A stretch of DNA of 64,000 nt from Ornithinimicrobium cryptoxanthini (lineage in GTDB: Bacteria > Actinomycetota > Actinomycetes > Actinomycetales > Dermatophilaceae): assembly GCF_023923205.1 (NCBI RefSeq), contig NZ_CP099490.1:2542001-2606000 (forward strand), written 5' to 3'. Positions 37,001 to 45,404 of the stretch are shown here, piece after piece. A program made the position numbers and the translations under genes. The number at the start of each line of letters is the position of its first letter. Position 1 is the stretch's first letter. The notes below the pieces were generated by a model. The model had not been told where the DNA came from and did not search any database. It was given only the letters and a program-made list of their open reading frames with translations.

Positions 37001-37387
37001 CAGCAACGTCATCAGTCGCTCTGCCGTGTCCAGCGTGCGATAGGCATCGTCGTCAGTGAAGGAGCCGTTGTGCGCCCAGGTGTTGCGGGCGGTCTTCAAC
37101 TCGGTGGCGAACGCCTCACCGACTCGGCCTAGAGTGTCGGAGAACGGGTACCAGCGTGGCTTCACGTTGGTGGTGATCGAGGACTCCGTCAGTATGCGGA
37201 GCTGGACCTGCGGGTCGAGCGGGTCGTACACCTTGCCCGCGTGGCCGTCCTTCGCCGCGACAAGCTTGACCCAGTTCGCTCCGGCAGACTGGTCGACGGC
37301 GCCGATCACGGACGAGATGTAGTCGTCGAGGGCCGGGGCGATGACCTCGAACAGCTTGCCGACGCGGTCACGATTGCTCACTGCCAT
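34031..37387 (-). CDS. DUF499 ATPase with N-terminal Swt1/HEPN-like domain
   Basis: A 1,118-residue predicted defence ATPase. Residues 5-130 resemble the Swt1-type HEPN domain, with an R-x4-H motif at 101-106 ('RNTWAH') of the kind used by HEPN RNases. The AAA+-like region has Walker A 'TNFGGGKTH' near 252-260 and Walker B 'AVILIDEWV' near 362-370, followed by 'LLAISIPASESGDD'. The long C-terminal half is DUF499-type. Its ATG lies one base after the methyltransferase stop. DUF499 proteins (COG1483, from memory) recur next to DUF1156 methylases in defence islands. Confidence 0.85.
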   Translation of the reverse strand: MAVSNRDRVGKLFEVIAPALDDYISSVIGAVDQSAGANWVKLVAAKDGHAGKVYDPLDPQVQLRILTESSITTNVKPRWYPFSDTLGRVGEAFATELKTARNTWAHNGSFTDDDAYRTLDTAERLMTLLGKPSEAEQVKLIRLNLRRVTADRDDKKVLKAAVDNPQAVGGLKPWREVLQPHEDVATGNFHASEFAADLYKVATGGEVDSDYADPVEFFKRTYLTAGLSDLIGRAVRRLAGDDNASPVINLQTNFGGGKTHSMLSLWHVAAGLPVGDYPQETQELLLASGYQGAKVNRVAIVGNHFSPSGVVKDDGTHVNTIWGELAWQLGDVEAYAIVAKADGDRTHPGDALHELLRKYAPAVILIDEWVAYARSLVGRDDLAGGTFDDQFTFAQSLTEACKGTPGVLLAISIPASESGDDAEIAVGNAEEVGGAHGLEALKRLQNVVRRVAEQWRPASSDEAYHIVKQRLFKQPDAAGLASIGATARAYVEMYRKYTDDFPREVRDAAYEDRIKRTYPIHPEMFDTLYEEWSGLERFQRTRGVLRLMSTVIHALWTGEDASPLIMPGSIPLATANVNAELTQYLQDSWKTIIDADVDGPNSEPGRIDKEKPLFGQRALTKRLARTVFFGAAPTIAPGSTHKGIGTQRVFLGTAVPGDVPGNFHSALTQLGDRATYFYSGSGKYWYDLQPNITRTAKDQAERLHKEDVWAEIIKRLQSQGRTRGDFAGVHVCPESNADIPDIDEARLVILHPKVAHKGKTESEAKAFAHNATEQRGGANRTNRNTVVYLAADEARLGELDTATRDYLGWSHVLANEADLDLTQNQKNQAAQRQAQADQTVTARLLQSFTWALVPTQPDPSSPFLVRETKVEGQSQSLAERVSRRLGNDGDLSTRQAAATIRLAINRVPQIWKDGHVALGALWGLYCQYPYMPRLRDRRVLNEGIVDLPMIWVTDAFALATEYDQASGRYIGLWTPEDKGPAPVATDALLLVRPDVATNQREAESERKAPSEEVSAAVVEQHGGTTSHDPSTSKGDIDFAKPKTRFYGVKTLSSDKIALDFKNIADEVIANLRAADGTQLTVRIEIEATNSTGFADDKIRTVSENAHTLKFDQSGFEES

Positions 37388-37388
37388 G

Positions 37389-40142
37389 TCAGTCGTCCTC
37401 GTCAAACGCCAAGGCGCCCTGTGTCTGGGTGGGCTTCTTCGCCGAGCGTGCCACCTCAAGGATCTCGGGCCAGCTCGTTACTAGGTTGTTGAAGGAGAGC
37501 CCGTCCTGGGTCCAGCCGTTGCCTTCGGCAACGCGGAAGAGTAAGTGCGCCAACTCCTTCACAAGGTCAGCGTCCACGGTGCCATCCGGGCGGCTCAGCG
37601 AGCCCTGGAGAAAGTCACCAGCAGGGGCAATGCCGTCTCGTTCCAAGACTTTGATCAGGTGATGCAGCGCTTCCCAATTGCTTGTGTGCGTGTCTTTGAG
37701 GGCGTCATAGTCCCACGGCAGGTCGGCAGGCTTGATGAGCTGGACGTTGCCAGCCCGGCTCGTCAGAATCTTGTCCCGCTCCATGATGTCAACGCTCGTG
37801 TTGCGCGCCCGAGCGAGATTGTCAGCGTCACCAAACTTGCCGACACCATACCCATGCCCGCGGTACCACGCAATCGCGAAGCGTGACGTCGGGTCGAAGT
37901 CGCCCTCCTGTTCGTTCAGCACCTGATCGAGGATCTCGTTGATGCGCGCGAGTGCGCTTCGAACCGACATCTTCGAGCCATCCGCCTCAAGCACCCCAGA
38001 GTGGCGGCTGAACACTGCCATACCAGGGCCGATGGCCGCTTGCGGAAGGTCAACAGGCGCGACCTGGCCCTGCTGCAATCGCCGCAGCGCACCTGGCAGT
38101 TCAGCCCCGAGATCGGCGATGAACCCGCGCCGATCCGTGGTCCCGGCCGACTCGGGTCGGGGCCTGAGGCTCAGCACGATGGACGAAGCGAGCGCGTTTG
38201 ATCCAATGTCACGCATCCGTCCAGCGCTTTCGGTTCGGACCGGCCACGTAGATGTGATCTCCCAGCCTCCACTGATCATGCCTTCGAGGAGGGTCTCCCA
38301 TCCGCTGGATGCCTCTCCCTCTGCACCCCGGTCGACCTGGCGAAATGCGTAGTAAACCGTGATAGGCAGCGAAGGATCGGCGGAGTCGCGTGCGCACTCA
38401 AAGACGCGTCGGAATCCGTCCTCAAAAAAGGTTCTTGCGCCGTCACGGCCGTGCCGTTGCATATCTGCGACGAGCTCTTCCGACTTCGGCACCAGCAGCG
38501 TCGATGTTAAGTCGGGATGAACAGTTCTTAAAGCGCGACGTAGCCATACGTAGAAGAAGTCAGACAGGTCAGCGTAGGGCACATTGTCGTAGTACGGGGG
38601 GTCAGTACTGATGAGTGCGCCCGCTGGCACGCCGTCTTGCGCTGGTGCTTGGTACACCGAGGCAGTCCCACGAGCGGGGAGCCGCTCAAGCGCGTTAGCA
38701 ACAGCCGCTGTCATCTTCACCAAACTACCGGAACTGGCCGCGAACGGATTGCCCTCTGCGAAGTCCCATGCCATGGACAAGGCCTGGCGGGAGAATACGT
38801 TCCGCAAGATTTCCATTTGAGGATTACTCGCCCATGTCGTGAGATTTGATTGGTAATCGGTCAACCGGCTGACAACAAATGCCAAGTAGAGGGCTAGGGC
38901 GTCGGCGTATTCCGCGTCAGCGCCGTCCGCGATTGCACGCGCTCTGGCTTCGTTCACGAGATCGCAGAACGTCGTAAGCGCAACAAGCTGGCGATTGGTG
39001 AAAAGCGCTGACGTCGTCATCATCCCATACAACGGCGCGCCCATATACTGGGAGTGGGTCGACAACTCTGCATCCGGTACATCTTCAGGTCGTGGCACGC
39101 GCGCCGCCTCAGAATGCGAGTCACTGGGGTCGCAGTAGACACGCCGACGATTACCCTCCGCAACAACGGCCATCAGCGAAGCACCGAGCCGTCCGGCCAG
39201 ACCCTCAGTCTTGATGTGGTTGCGAGTAATCGCCGCTTTACAGGAGAGGCACGCGCCACCCTGCCGACCAGCCATAGTCGGGGGAATTGACGGCCCACCA
39301 GCTCCTGTGCCGATGGAAAATGTGACGCGGAGTCCAGATGGATCTGCAGGGTCCGTGGTCACTCTCGGGACCACGAAGGTCTCCTTTCCCTTCTTCTTCC
39401 CAAGCCACCAAGTCTTCACGAGAGGAGCCTCGATGCGGCACGCTGGGTTCGGGCACCTGACCGTCCGTGCCCAGATCCAAGCGATTACTGTCGCCTCTCG
39501 TCCGTCGTTAAGATTTGCTTTAGGGTAGAGGAAACCGATTCGCTGCTGAGCCTGCTCGCGAAGCCACGCGCCGTACGCTCGGACGTCGGCTGCAAGACCC
39601 TCCGAACCATTCCACTCACGAATTTCCGAATCAGCAATCCCGGGGAACACTGGCGCGCGGCCGTTGAACTTAGGCGGAATCTCAATTAGGGCCTTGTTAA
39701 TCAGGACCGATACAGGATTAAGGTCTGACGCGCTAGCCTCAAGCCCGAGTCTCTGTGCCTCCAATGGAATCGTTCCGCCGCCCGCAAAAGGGTCATGAAT
39801 GGTCGGCGGCGAACCGTTCGTGGACTTCAGAATCTCTGCCTTCGCCGCGGCATATAGTTGCTGGTCACCGATGTTCTCCCAGATGACAAGTCGTTCGATG
39901 ATGCCGTGGAGACGCTCTCGCTCCTTGCGCTGCAGCTCCTCGGTGGGGAATTCTTCTGGACGCGCGCTCGGATCGTCTACGAGTTGGGCGAAGATCACCG
40001 CGCGCGCCGTCGCGAGCGGCCGCCGAGCCCACCACAAGTGCAGCGTGGAGGGATGGCCGTGGCGGATCGACTTCTCGCGGCCCGACTCCCTATTCATCGC
40101 CTCGAGCGGCAACGCCACCTCGATCAACTTGCGCTTCTGCAT
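37389..40142 (-). CDS. DUF1156 domain DNA methyltransferase with zinc ribbon
   Basis: A 917-residue adenine-type DNA methyltransferase. Residues 5-60 are the DUF1156 region ('RKLIEVALPLEAMN', 'HPSTLHLWWARRPL'). The SAM-binding motif 'DPFAGGGTIPLEAQRLG' is at 117-133 and the catalytic 'STDPPYYDN' at 512-520. Between them 'CPNPAC' near 230 and 'CLSC' near 298 form a split zinc ribbon. This is the COG1743 type from memory. Base composition is noticeably less GC-rich than the core genome, especially near its 5' end, suggesting transfer. It sits between the DUF1643-like gene and the DUF499 ATPase gene. Confidence 0.92.
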   Translation of the reverse strand: MQKRKLIEVALPLEAMNRESGREKSIRHGHPSTLHLWWARRPLATARAVIFAQLVDDPSARPEEFPTEELQRKERERLHGIIERLVIWENIGDQQLYAAAKAEILKSTNGSPPTIHDPFAGGGTIPLEAQRLGLEASASDLNPVSVLINKALIEIPPKFNGRAPVFPGIADSEIREWNGSEGLAADVRAYGAWLREQAQQRIGFLYPKANLNDGREATVIAWIWARTVRCPNPACRIEAPLVKTWWLGKKKGKETFVVPRVTTDPADPSGLRVTFSIGTGAGGPSIPPTMAGRQGGACLSCKAAITRNHIKTEGLAGRLGASLMAVVAEGNRRRVYCDPSDSHSEAARVPRPEDVPDAELSTHSQYMGAPLYGMMTTSALFTNRQLVALTTFCDLVNEARARAIADGADAEYADALALYLAFVVSRLTDYQSNLTTWASNPQMEILRNVFSRQALSMAWDFAEGNPFAASSGSLVKMTAAVANALERLPARGTASVYQAPAQDGVPAGALISTDPPYYDNVPYADLSDFFYVWLRRALRTVHPDLTSTLLVPKSEELVADMQRHGRDGARTFFEDGFRRVFECARDSADPSLPITVYYAFRQVDRGAEGEASSGWETLLEGMISGGWEITSTWPVRTESAGRMRDIGSNALASSIVLSLRPRPESAGTTDRRGFIADLGAELPGALRRLQQGQVAPVDLPQAAIGPGMAVFSRHSGVLEADGSKMSVRSALARINEILDQVLNEQEGDFDPTSRFAIAWYRGHGYGVGKFGDADNLARARNTSVDIMERDKILTSRAGNVQLIKPADLPWDYDALKDTHTSNWEALHHLIKVLERDGIAPAGDFLQGSLSRPDGTVDADLVKELAHLLFRVAEGNGWTQDGLSFNNLVTSWPEILEVARSAKKPTQTQGALAFDEDD

Positions 40143-40210
40143 TACGACGACCCCTCTGCCCGTTCCCAGACGTACAGCAGCGCAGATGCACCGCTACCTC
40201 AAGGTCCAAC

Positions 40211-40705
40211 CTAGCCTCCTCCACAGACAGACTCCGGTTGTACCGCTGCGAGGCTCAGCCGAAGCGCATCAGTGAAGGGCAGATCGGGGTGAGCGCGGTG
40301 CGTCCAGCGTTGCCAGCGTGACGGGTGACGCGGCCCGTCTCCGACGACCCATACGGGTCGGGACAGTACATCGATGCGCTTTCGCAGCCAGACGACCTGA
40401 TCGCAAAAGTGAAGCCGTGCCGGGCCAGACGGCGGCGTCGCGCCATACGCCAGCAGCACACCGTCGGCCGTAGCAAGTGCAGTTGCAAGGGGCTCTCTGG
40501 CGGCCACCCAGCCATTCTCGCTGGCTCCCAGCCTGTCAATCGCGGCGGTCGACTGCGAGGGAAAAGCGAAGAGATTCGTCACTACGAACTCGCCAAAGCC
40601 CAACAGATCGGCCGCTACCGCAACGCGATTCAACGTCCGCTTCCCGCCGCTCAGCGGAGGATTGGACAGGACGGCGACCAACGTCAGTCTGCAAGCGCTC
40701 CCCAT
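40211..40705 (-). CDS. DUF1643-like protein
   Basis: A 164-residue protein. 'LVAVLSNPPLSGGKRTLNR' followed by 'FGEFVVTNLFAFPS' and 'ADGVLLAYG' matches the DUF1643 pattern ('LNPS...T..R', 'VVNLFA', 'AWG'), a family found on plasmids and phages with no proven activity. The second half ('PVWVVGDGPRHPSRW') fits the family's nucleotide-binding-like end. ATG 40705 overlaps the helicase stop as TGATG, so it is coupled to the helicase; this fixes the start although the frame is open to 40732. Confidence 0.65.
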   Translation of the reverse strand: MGSACRLTLVAVLSNPPLSGGKRTLNRVAVAADLLGFGEFVVTNLFAFPSQSTAAIDRLGASENGWVAAREPLATALATADGVLLAYGATPPSGPARLHFCDQVVWLRKRIDVLSRPVWVVGDGPRHPSRWQRWTHRAHPDLPFTDALRLSLAAVQPESVCGGG

Positions 40706-43700
40706 CAGAACGGCGCCGAGCCCTTGGACCATGTCCTCGCCCAGTCGCCCCGGACGCCGGTGGCGTCGAAGTCACCGAGGTCGGTGTTGGCGAAGGGGTT
40801 GTTGAGGTAGCGGACTTCGTCATGCTGTGGGCCGCGTGGATCGACGCGGACCAAGGCCAGGCGGAAGCGCGGGACGGCATTCTTGCCGGTCATCACCTCG
40901 TTGTGGGTGACGAAGAAGTCGGTGGCTCCCTCGATGCGGGCTTTGACCTCGATGCGGTAGGTGTCGCCCTTGGCGTCGGTGGAGAGGATGTCGAAGCCGG
41001 GGTTGTTGAAGGCCTGTTCGACGGGCTTGCGGCCGAGTTCTCGCTCCCGTGTCAGGACGAGGTCGACGCCGCGGCGCTCGACTTCCTTGGTTTCCTTGGC
41101 GTGGATCGGAGCGGTCGCGGCCAGGTCATTCTCCAGAATCCGGACCGGGAGCACGAGTGCGGCAGTCACGATCCGGGGTGGCTTGATCGACATGAGTTGC
41201 TGCTGGTCGAGCAGTTCGAGACGTTTGCGGAGACGGACATCGAGTTCGACGGCCTTGCGGTTGAGGCTTTCCGAAGTCTCCTTGGGCTTGTCGCCGGCCT
41301 GCTCCTTCTCCGACGCGATCGCGGCATCGAGCAGGAGTCGGTCGCGTTCACCTTCGAGGCGCTTGGTGACGAGGTCGCGGGCCTTGCTCAGCTCGGCGCG
41401 GCGTCGCGGCTGGACCTCGGCGAGGTACTCCGGCAGCTGATTGGCGATGATCCAGCTCGTTGCCTTGTCCTCGGCGTCTGCCAGCCACGGAAGCGCACGT
41501 GCAGCTCTGGTGGCCGGGCTGTTTGGTGCGGCGACGCAGTCGAGGTACGGCGCGGGGCCGGCCGGGGTGGCGGTGCCGTGGCTGTCGACGAATGCGTAGC
41601 CAAAGCGTCGTGACACGGATTCTCCGGTCGCGTCCGCGACCTCCTCCACCACGCCGACCAGGAGGTGTGGCTCCTCTAGGGTCGAGGACACGAGGACGGT
41701 TCCTCGGTTGAGGGTGCCGCCGAATTGGCGCACCGTCTCGTCCATGACGGCGTCGTGGAGGGGGTGACCGGGAGCGAGCAGGTCGGCTCGTCCGAGGCCT
41801 TCGCCGTGGACCTTGCCGAGTTCGAAGGTCACGCGGTCGTACTTGGTGGCGATCGGTCCCTTGCGTGTGGCACGGATCTGTTGTGGCACGTTAGCGATTT
41901 CGTAGCGGCCGTGCTCGCGCTTGACGATGCGGCCGCCGAGTCGGGTGAACGCTGCTTTGAACGCCAGCTCGATGTAGTGCGGTTGGAGCCGCCGTGCGCG
42001 GGCTTCGTCCATTGCAGCGCGGAGCGCTTGAAGGTCGGCCTCAGCGAGGTTCTCTGATGCGAGGGCGCGTTCCTCGAGGAGGTCCTTGAGTCCCGCACCG
42101 ACGGAGGCGTCGATGACCTGGTGCATCTTCGCTTTCACGTCTGGGCGTTCGCCGTACTGGATGGCGTCGAGTAGGAGGTTGCGCAGCGGGGTTTCGGTGA
42201 AGGCTTCGCCGAGGACGTCGAAGACCTTGCCGCCGTAGGTCTGGCGCATCTGGTCGAGCTTTTCCAGGAGGCGGGTGAAGACCTCACCCTCGCGGGTGTT
42301 GGAGGCGACGAGGTTCCACAGGCGGCAGACCTCTTCCTGACCGATGCGGTGGATGCGGCCGAAGCGCTGCTCGATGCGGTTGGGGTTCCATGGCAGGTCG
42401 TAGTTGACCATCAGGTGCGCGGCCTGAAGGTTGAGTCCCTCGCCGGCGGCGTCGGTGGCCAGCAGGATCTGGACGTCGCGATTCTTGGTGAACTCCTCAG
42501 TGATCAAACGACGCTCACCACGCCGGACACCGCCGTGGATCGCCTTGACAGAGTCCGGCTTGCCGAGCAGGGAACCGATCTTGGCCTGGAGGTAGTCCAG
42601 GGTGTCGCGGTGCTCGGTAAAGATGATGAACTTCCGCGGCCACCCTTCACCGTCCGTGGTCAGGTGGTTGTCCTGAAGGATCGTGGACAGCTCGATCCAC
42701 TTGCGGTCCGTGCCGGCCTCGCGGACCTTCCTTGCGGTCTCGATGAGGTCGGCCAGTTCGATGAGTTCGGTGTTGAGCTCCGCCACCGTCTGCGCGGCGG
42801 TGGCGGCGTCGAGGAGTTCCTCCTCCATCTCCTCGATCTCTTCGGCGTTGTACTCGTCCTCGTCGATCTCGGACAGGTCGATGCCCGGGTCGGCGTCCGT
42901 GTAAGTGCCGTTGAGGATCTCGGTCTTCTTGCGCTCCAGGCGCTCGCTGCGGCGCACGAGGCTCTTGTAGATCGCCTCTGGGCTCGACGCCAGACGGCGC
43001 TGCAGGACGGTGAGGGCGAAGCCAACGGTGTTCTTGCGCTTACCGCCCAACTTCTCGGCGCGGTTCATCCCCTCGCGGACGTAGTGGGTGACGTCCTCAT
43101 AGAGGTCCTGCTCCACCGCGGTCAGCTCGTAGGGCACGGTCTCGGCGATGCGCTCGGGGAAGAGCTTCTTGCCCTCGAAGGTGAGTAGGTCCTCCTTGAC
43201 CATGCGACGCATGACCCCAGAAACGTCGACCGACTTCTTCTGCTTGCCCTCGAACCGGTCGCGGTCGAGCAGTGTGAGGAAGAGCTGGAAGTCCTCCTCC
43301 TTGCCCGAGTGCGGCGTCGCGGTCATCAGCAGCAGGTGACGGGTGACCAGGCCGAGAAGCTCACCGAGCAGGAACCGCTTGGTCTTCTCCAGCTTGCCGC
43401 CGAAGTAGTGCGCGCCCATGCGGTGCGCCTCGTCGACGATGATCAGGTCCCACTCGGTCTCTCTGAGCTGCGCTTGGAGTACCTCGTTGCGGGAGAGCTG
43501 ATCCATGCGGGCGATCAGGAGCGGGTTGGTTTCGAAGACGTTGAGATTGATGTTGGAGTCGATCAACTGGTTGGTCAGCAGGTCGAAACGAAGGCCGAAC
43601 TTGAAGAACAGCTCGTCCTGCCACTGCTCCACCAGACCGCCGGGGGCGACGATGAGGCACTGCTTCACGTCGTCGCGCAGCAACAGCTCCTTGATGTAGA

Positions 43701-44130
43701 GCCCGGCCATGATCGTCTTACCCGCGCCCGGGTCGTCTGCCAACAAGAAGCGCAGCGGCGTGCGCGGCAAGAGCTCGCCGTAAACAGCGCGGATCTGATG
43801 TGGCAGCGGCTGCACGTCACTCGTCGCCACCGCGAGCATCGGGTCAAACAGTCCCGCCAGCGTGATCCGCTGCGCCTCTGCCACCAGCTTGAAGTCACTG
43901 GCGTTCCCGTCGAAGGGTCGACCGCCGGCCCGCGCAATCGACAGGCTGCCCTCGTCCTTGCGGAACACCACCTGCTGGCCGAGACCGCCAGCGGCGTTCT
44001 TGTAGGTCAGCTCCACCGCGTCGGTGCCGTGCCACTGCGTCGCGATGACAGTAGTGACTTCGGCTGGGATGAGTCCCTCGATCCTCAGCCCCGGCTTGAG
44101 TGCTTCAAGCTGCACGTCTGAACTCCTCAT
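40705..44130 (-). CDS. SNF2-type helicase with C-terminal DUF3883 domain
   Basis: A 1,141-residue superfamily 2 translocase. Residues 90-650 form the helicase: Walker A 'DDPGAGKTIMAGL' near 132-144, 'IVDEAHRMG' (DEAH, 233-236), 'LLLMTATPHSGK', and helicase-C motifs 'LLATDAAGEGLNLQAAH' and 'IEQRFGRIHRIGQ'. An acidic, Glu-rich insertion lies near residues 430-470. The C terminus carries DUF3883 ('FDILSTD', then 'YRIEVKAR'), with the D...ExK arrangement of restriction-endonuclease-like folds. It leads the defence operon. Related to DrmD-type helicases of DISARM by architecture. ATG 44130 chosen as the start of conserved sequence. Confidence 0.9.
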   Translation of the reverse strand: MRSSDVQLEALKPGLRIEGLIPAEVTTVIATQWHGTDAVELTYKNAAGGLGQQVVFRKDEGSLSIARAGGRPFDGNASDFKLVAEAQRITLAGLFDPMLAVATSDVQPLPHQIRAVYGELLPRTPLRFLLADDPGAGKTIMAGLYIKELLLRDDVKQCLIVAPGGLVEQWQDELFFKFGLRFDLLTNQLIDSNINLNVFETNPLLIARMDQLSRNEVLQAQLRETEWDLIIVDEAHRMGAHYFGGKLEKTKRFLLGELLGLVTRHLLLMTATPHSGKEEDFQLFLTLLDRDRFEGKQKKSVDVSGVMRRMVKEDLLTFEGKKLFPERIAETVPYELTAVEQDLYEDVTHYVREGMNRAEKLGGKRKNTVGFALTVLQRRLASSPEAIYKSLVRRSERLERKKTEILNGTYTDADPGIDLSEIDEDEYNAEEIEEMEEELLDAATAAQTVAELNTELIELADLIETARKVREAGTDRKWIELSTILQDNHLTTDGEGWPRKFIIFTEHRDTLDYLQAKIGSLLGKPDSVKAIHGGVRRGERRLITEEFTKNRDVQILLATDAAGEGLNLQAAHLMVNYDLPWNPNRIEQRFGRIHRIGQEEVCRLWNLVASNTREGEVFTRLLEKLDQMRQTYGGKVFDVLGEAFTETPLRNLLLDAIQYGERPDVKAKMHQVIDASVGAGLKDLLEERALASENLAEADLQALRAAMDEARARRLQPHYIELAFKAAFTRLGGRIVKREHGRYEIANVPQQIRATRKGPIATKYDRVTFELGKVHGEGLGRADLLAPGHPLHDAVMDETVRQFGGTLNRGTVLVSSTLEEPHLLVGVVEEVADATGESVSRRFGYAFVDSHGTATPAGPAPYLDCVAAPNSPATRAARALPWLADAEDKATSWIIANQLPEYLAEVQPRRRAELSKARDLVTKRLEGERDRLLLDAAIASEKEQAGDKPKETSESLNRKAVELDVRLRKRLELLDQQQLMSIKPPRIVTAALVLPVRILENDLAATAPIHAKETKEVERRGVDLVLTRERELGRKPVEQAFNNPGFDILSTDAKGDTYRIEVKARIEGATDFFVTHNEVMTGKNAVPRFRLALVRVDPRGPQHDEVRYLNNPFANTDLGDFDATGVRGDWARTWSKGSAPF

Positions 44131-44244
44131 CGACAGTCGGCCAAGGTTACGCGAGCGATCCGACAAGCCGGGCACCAGCGCCTGCCTGCAGGTCAATCTT
44201 GGCAGCGGAACGCCCAACGTACGCGAGAGGTAGTGAGAGTCGCG

Positions 44245-44743
44245 CTATGGGCGCCGCGTGAGCCAGCTCAGCGGAAAGCCGAACACGGCCTGCCGGTGAG
44301 CTTCATCACCTTGTAAGGCGAGTGCACAGAGCGCCCAGCGTGCACCCGGAGCGAGGACTGGTTCACCGCGGCGTGGAGCCGGCAAGCAAGTCGTGGCACG
44401 GTCTGGAGCACGCGTGTGTTGGACATAGGTGCGTGCCGTCGGCCTAGCTTGCAGCCGTGCCGGATTGATCGGCTCACGGCAGAACTCGCAGACTCCGTAT
44501 GTCCCACCCTCGAGGCGTTCGATCGCGGTGTCCACCTCTCGCAAGTGCTCTCGAGCTGACGGGTCATGGCCAGCGAGCTGGGCGGCCGAAGGAATCGTCT
44601 GGTCCTCTGGGTCGTGCTCGTCATCAGCGTTGGAGTCGCGACGCCTCGAAGAGGGCAGTCATGTCGGCGGTCAGTTGCGAGATGCGTGCTTGAAGGTCGG
44701 ACTGCTCCTCGTGGAGAAGCGCAGCGGGGTGGTACGGCCATGG
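44245..44743 (-). pseudogene. Frameshifted DksA/TraR zinc-finger protein gene
   Basis: Two frames together make a TraR/DksA-type protein. The first encodes 'LHEEQSDLQARISQLTADM' and runs into a stop at 44624-44626; the second continues with 'REVDTAIERLEGGTYGVC' and 'EFCREPINPARLQARPTART'. The shift falls in a CGCG stretch near 44635, consistent with loss of two bases or gain of one. The second zinc Cys pair is also gone (Tyr and His appear where Cys is expected), and the C terminus reads on past the normal end. The gene is therefore dead or badly sequenced; decay seems likelier. Confidence 0.7.
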
Positions 44744-44908
44744 CGCGCGACTCGGAATCGGTAGTTGAGGACATGATGGGCCGTCTAACCTGCACGTGAG
44801 TCCACCATTCCAGGCGACACTCTCAACACTGACGTTCACCGGGGTCGCATTCGGTGAGTCACTGCCTAGGATGTGCCGACCCGTTTTCCCAACCCTGTAG
44901 GAGCCACA

Positions 44909-45250
44909 GTGGCGCAGAAGGTGCAGACCATCCTTGTCTCGGACCTGACCGGTCAAGAACTCGGCCAGGACGGGCAGACCGTCAGGTTCGGCTTCCTCGG
45001 CGTGGACTACGACATCGACCTCTCCCAGGAAGAGGCCGACGAGTTCGCCAACACGATCCAGAAGTACACGGACGCAGGCCGACGGGTTGGTGGCCGGCGC
45101 CAGTCTGGATCCGCCAAGACTGCCCCTCGTGACCCCTCCCAGACCAAGGCCATCAAGACGTGGCTGGACGGACAGGGCATCGACTACCCCAAACGCGGAC
45201 GACTCGCGCAGGACCTCATCGACCAGTGGGAAGCCGCTCACAAGCAATGA
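44909..45250 (+). CDS. lsr2: Lsr2 family nucleoid-associated protein
   Basis: A 113-residue actinobacterial H-NS analogue that binds AT-rich DNA and silences foreign genes. The N-terminal dimerisation domain begins 'VAQKVQTILVSDLTG' and includes 'QTVRFGFLGVDYDIDLS'. A basic linker follows ('GRRVGGRRQSGSAK'), then the C-terminal DNA-binding domain 'IKTWLDGQGIDYPKRGRLAQ' with its Arg-Gly-Arg minor-groove hook. GTG 44909 is preceded by TAGGAG with seven-base spacing. Its presence in an accessory region suggests it may regulate the element as well as the host. Confidence 0.94.
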   Translation: MAQKVQTILVSDLTGQELGQDGQTVRFGFLGVDYDIDLSQEEADEFANTIQKYTDAGRRVGGRRQSGSAKTAPRDPSQTKAIKTWLDGQGIDYPKRGRLAQDLIDQWEAAHKQ

Positions 45251-45404
45251 GGGTATGACGGCGTGGTCGACTCCTATGCCATCAGCAGCCTGCGCCCGGA
45301 CACTGGCGATACCTCGCTGGCACTTGGCCGCCTGGCAACTTGCCCACCAAGGCAGGCTGCCAGGTCAGCGACCGCCAATCGACGCTCCCGATGGCGCCCT
45401 GCGC

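Noticed and set aside
42349..43188. 279-codon + strand open frame rich in Val/Leu/Asp
   Set aside because: Antisense to the SNF2 helicase; no motif, and the helicase frame is certain.
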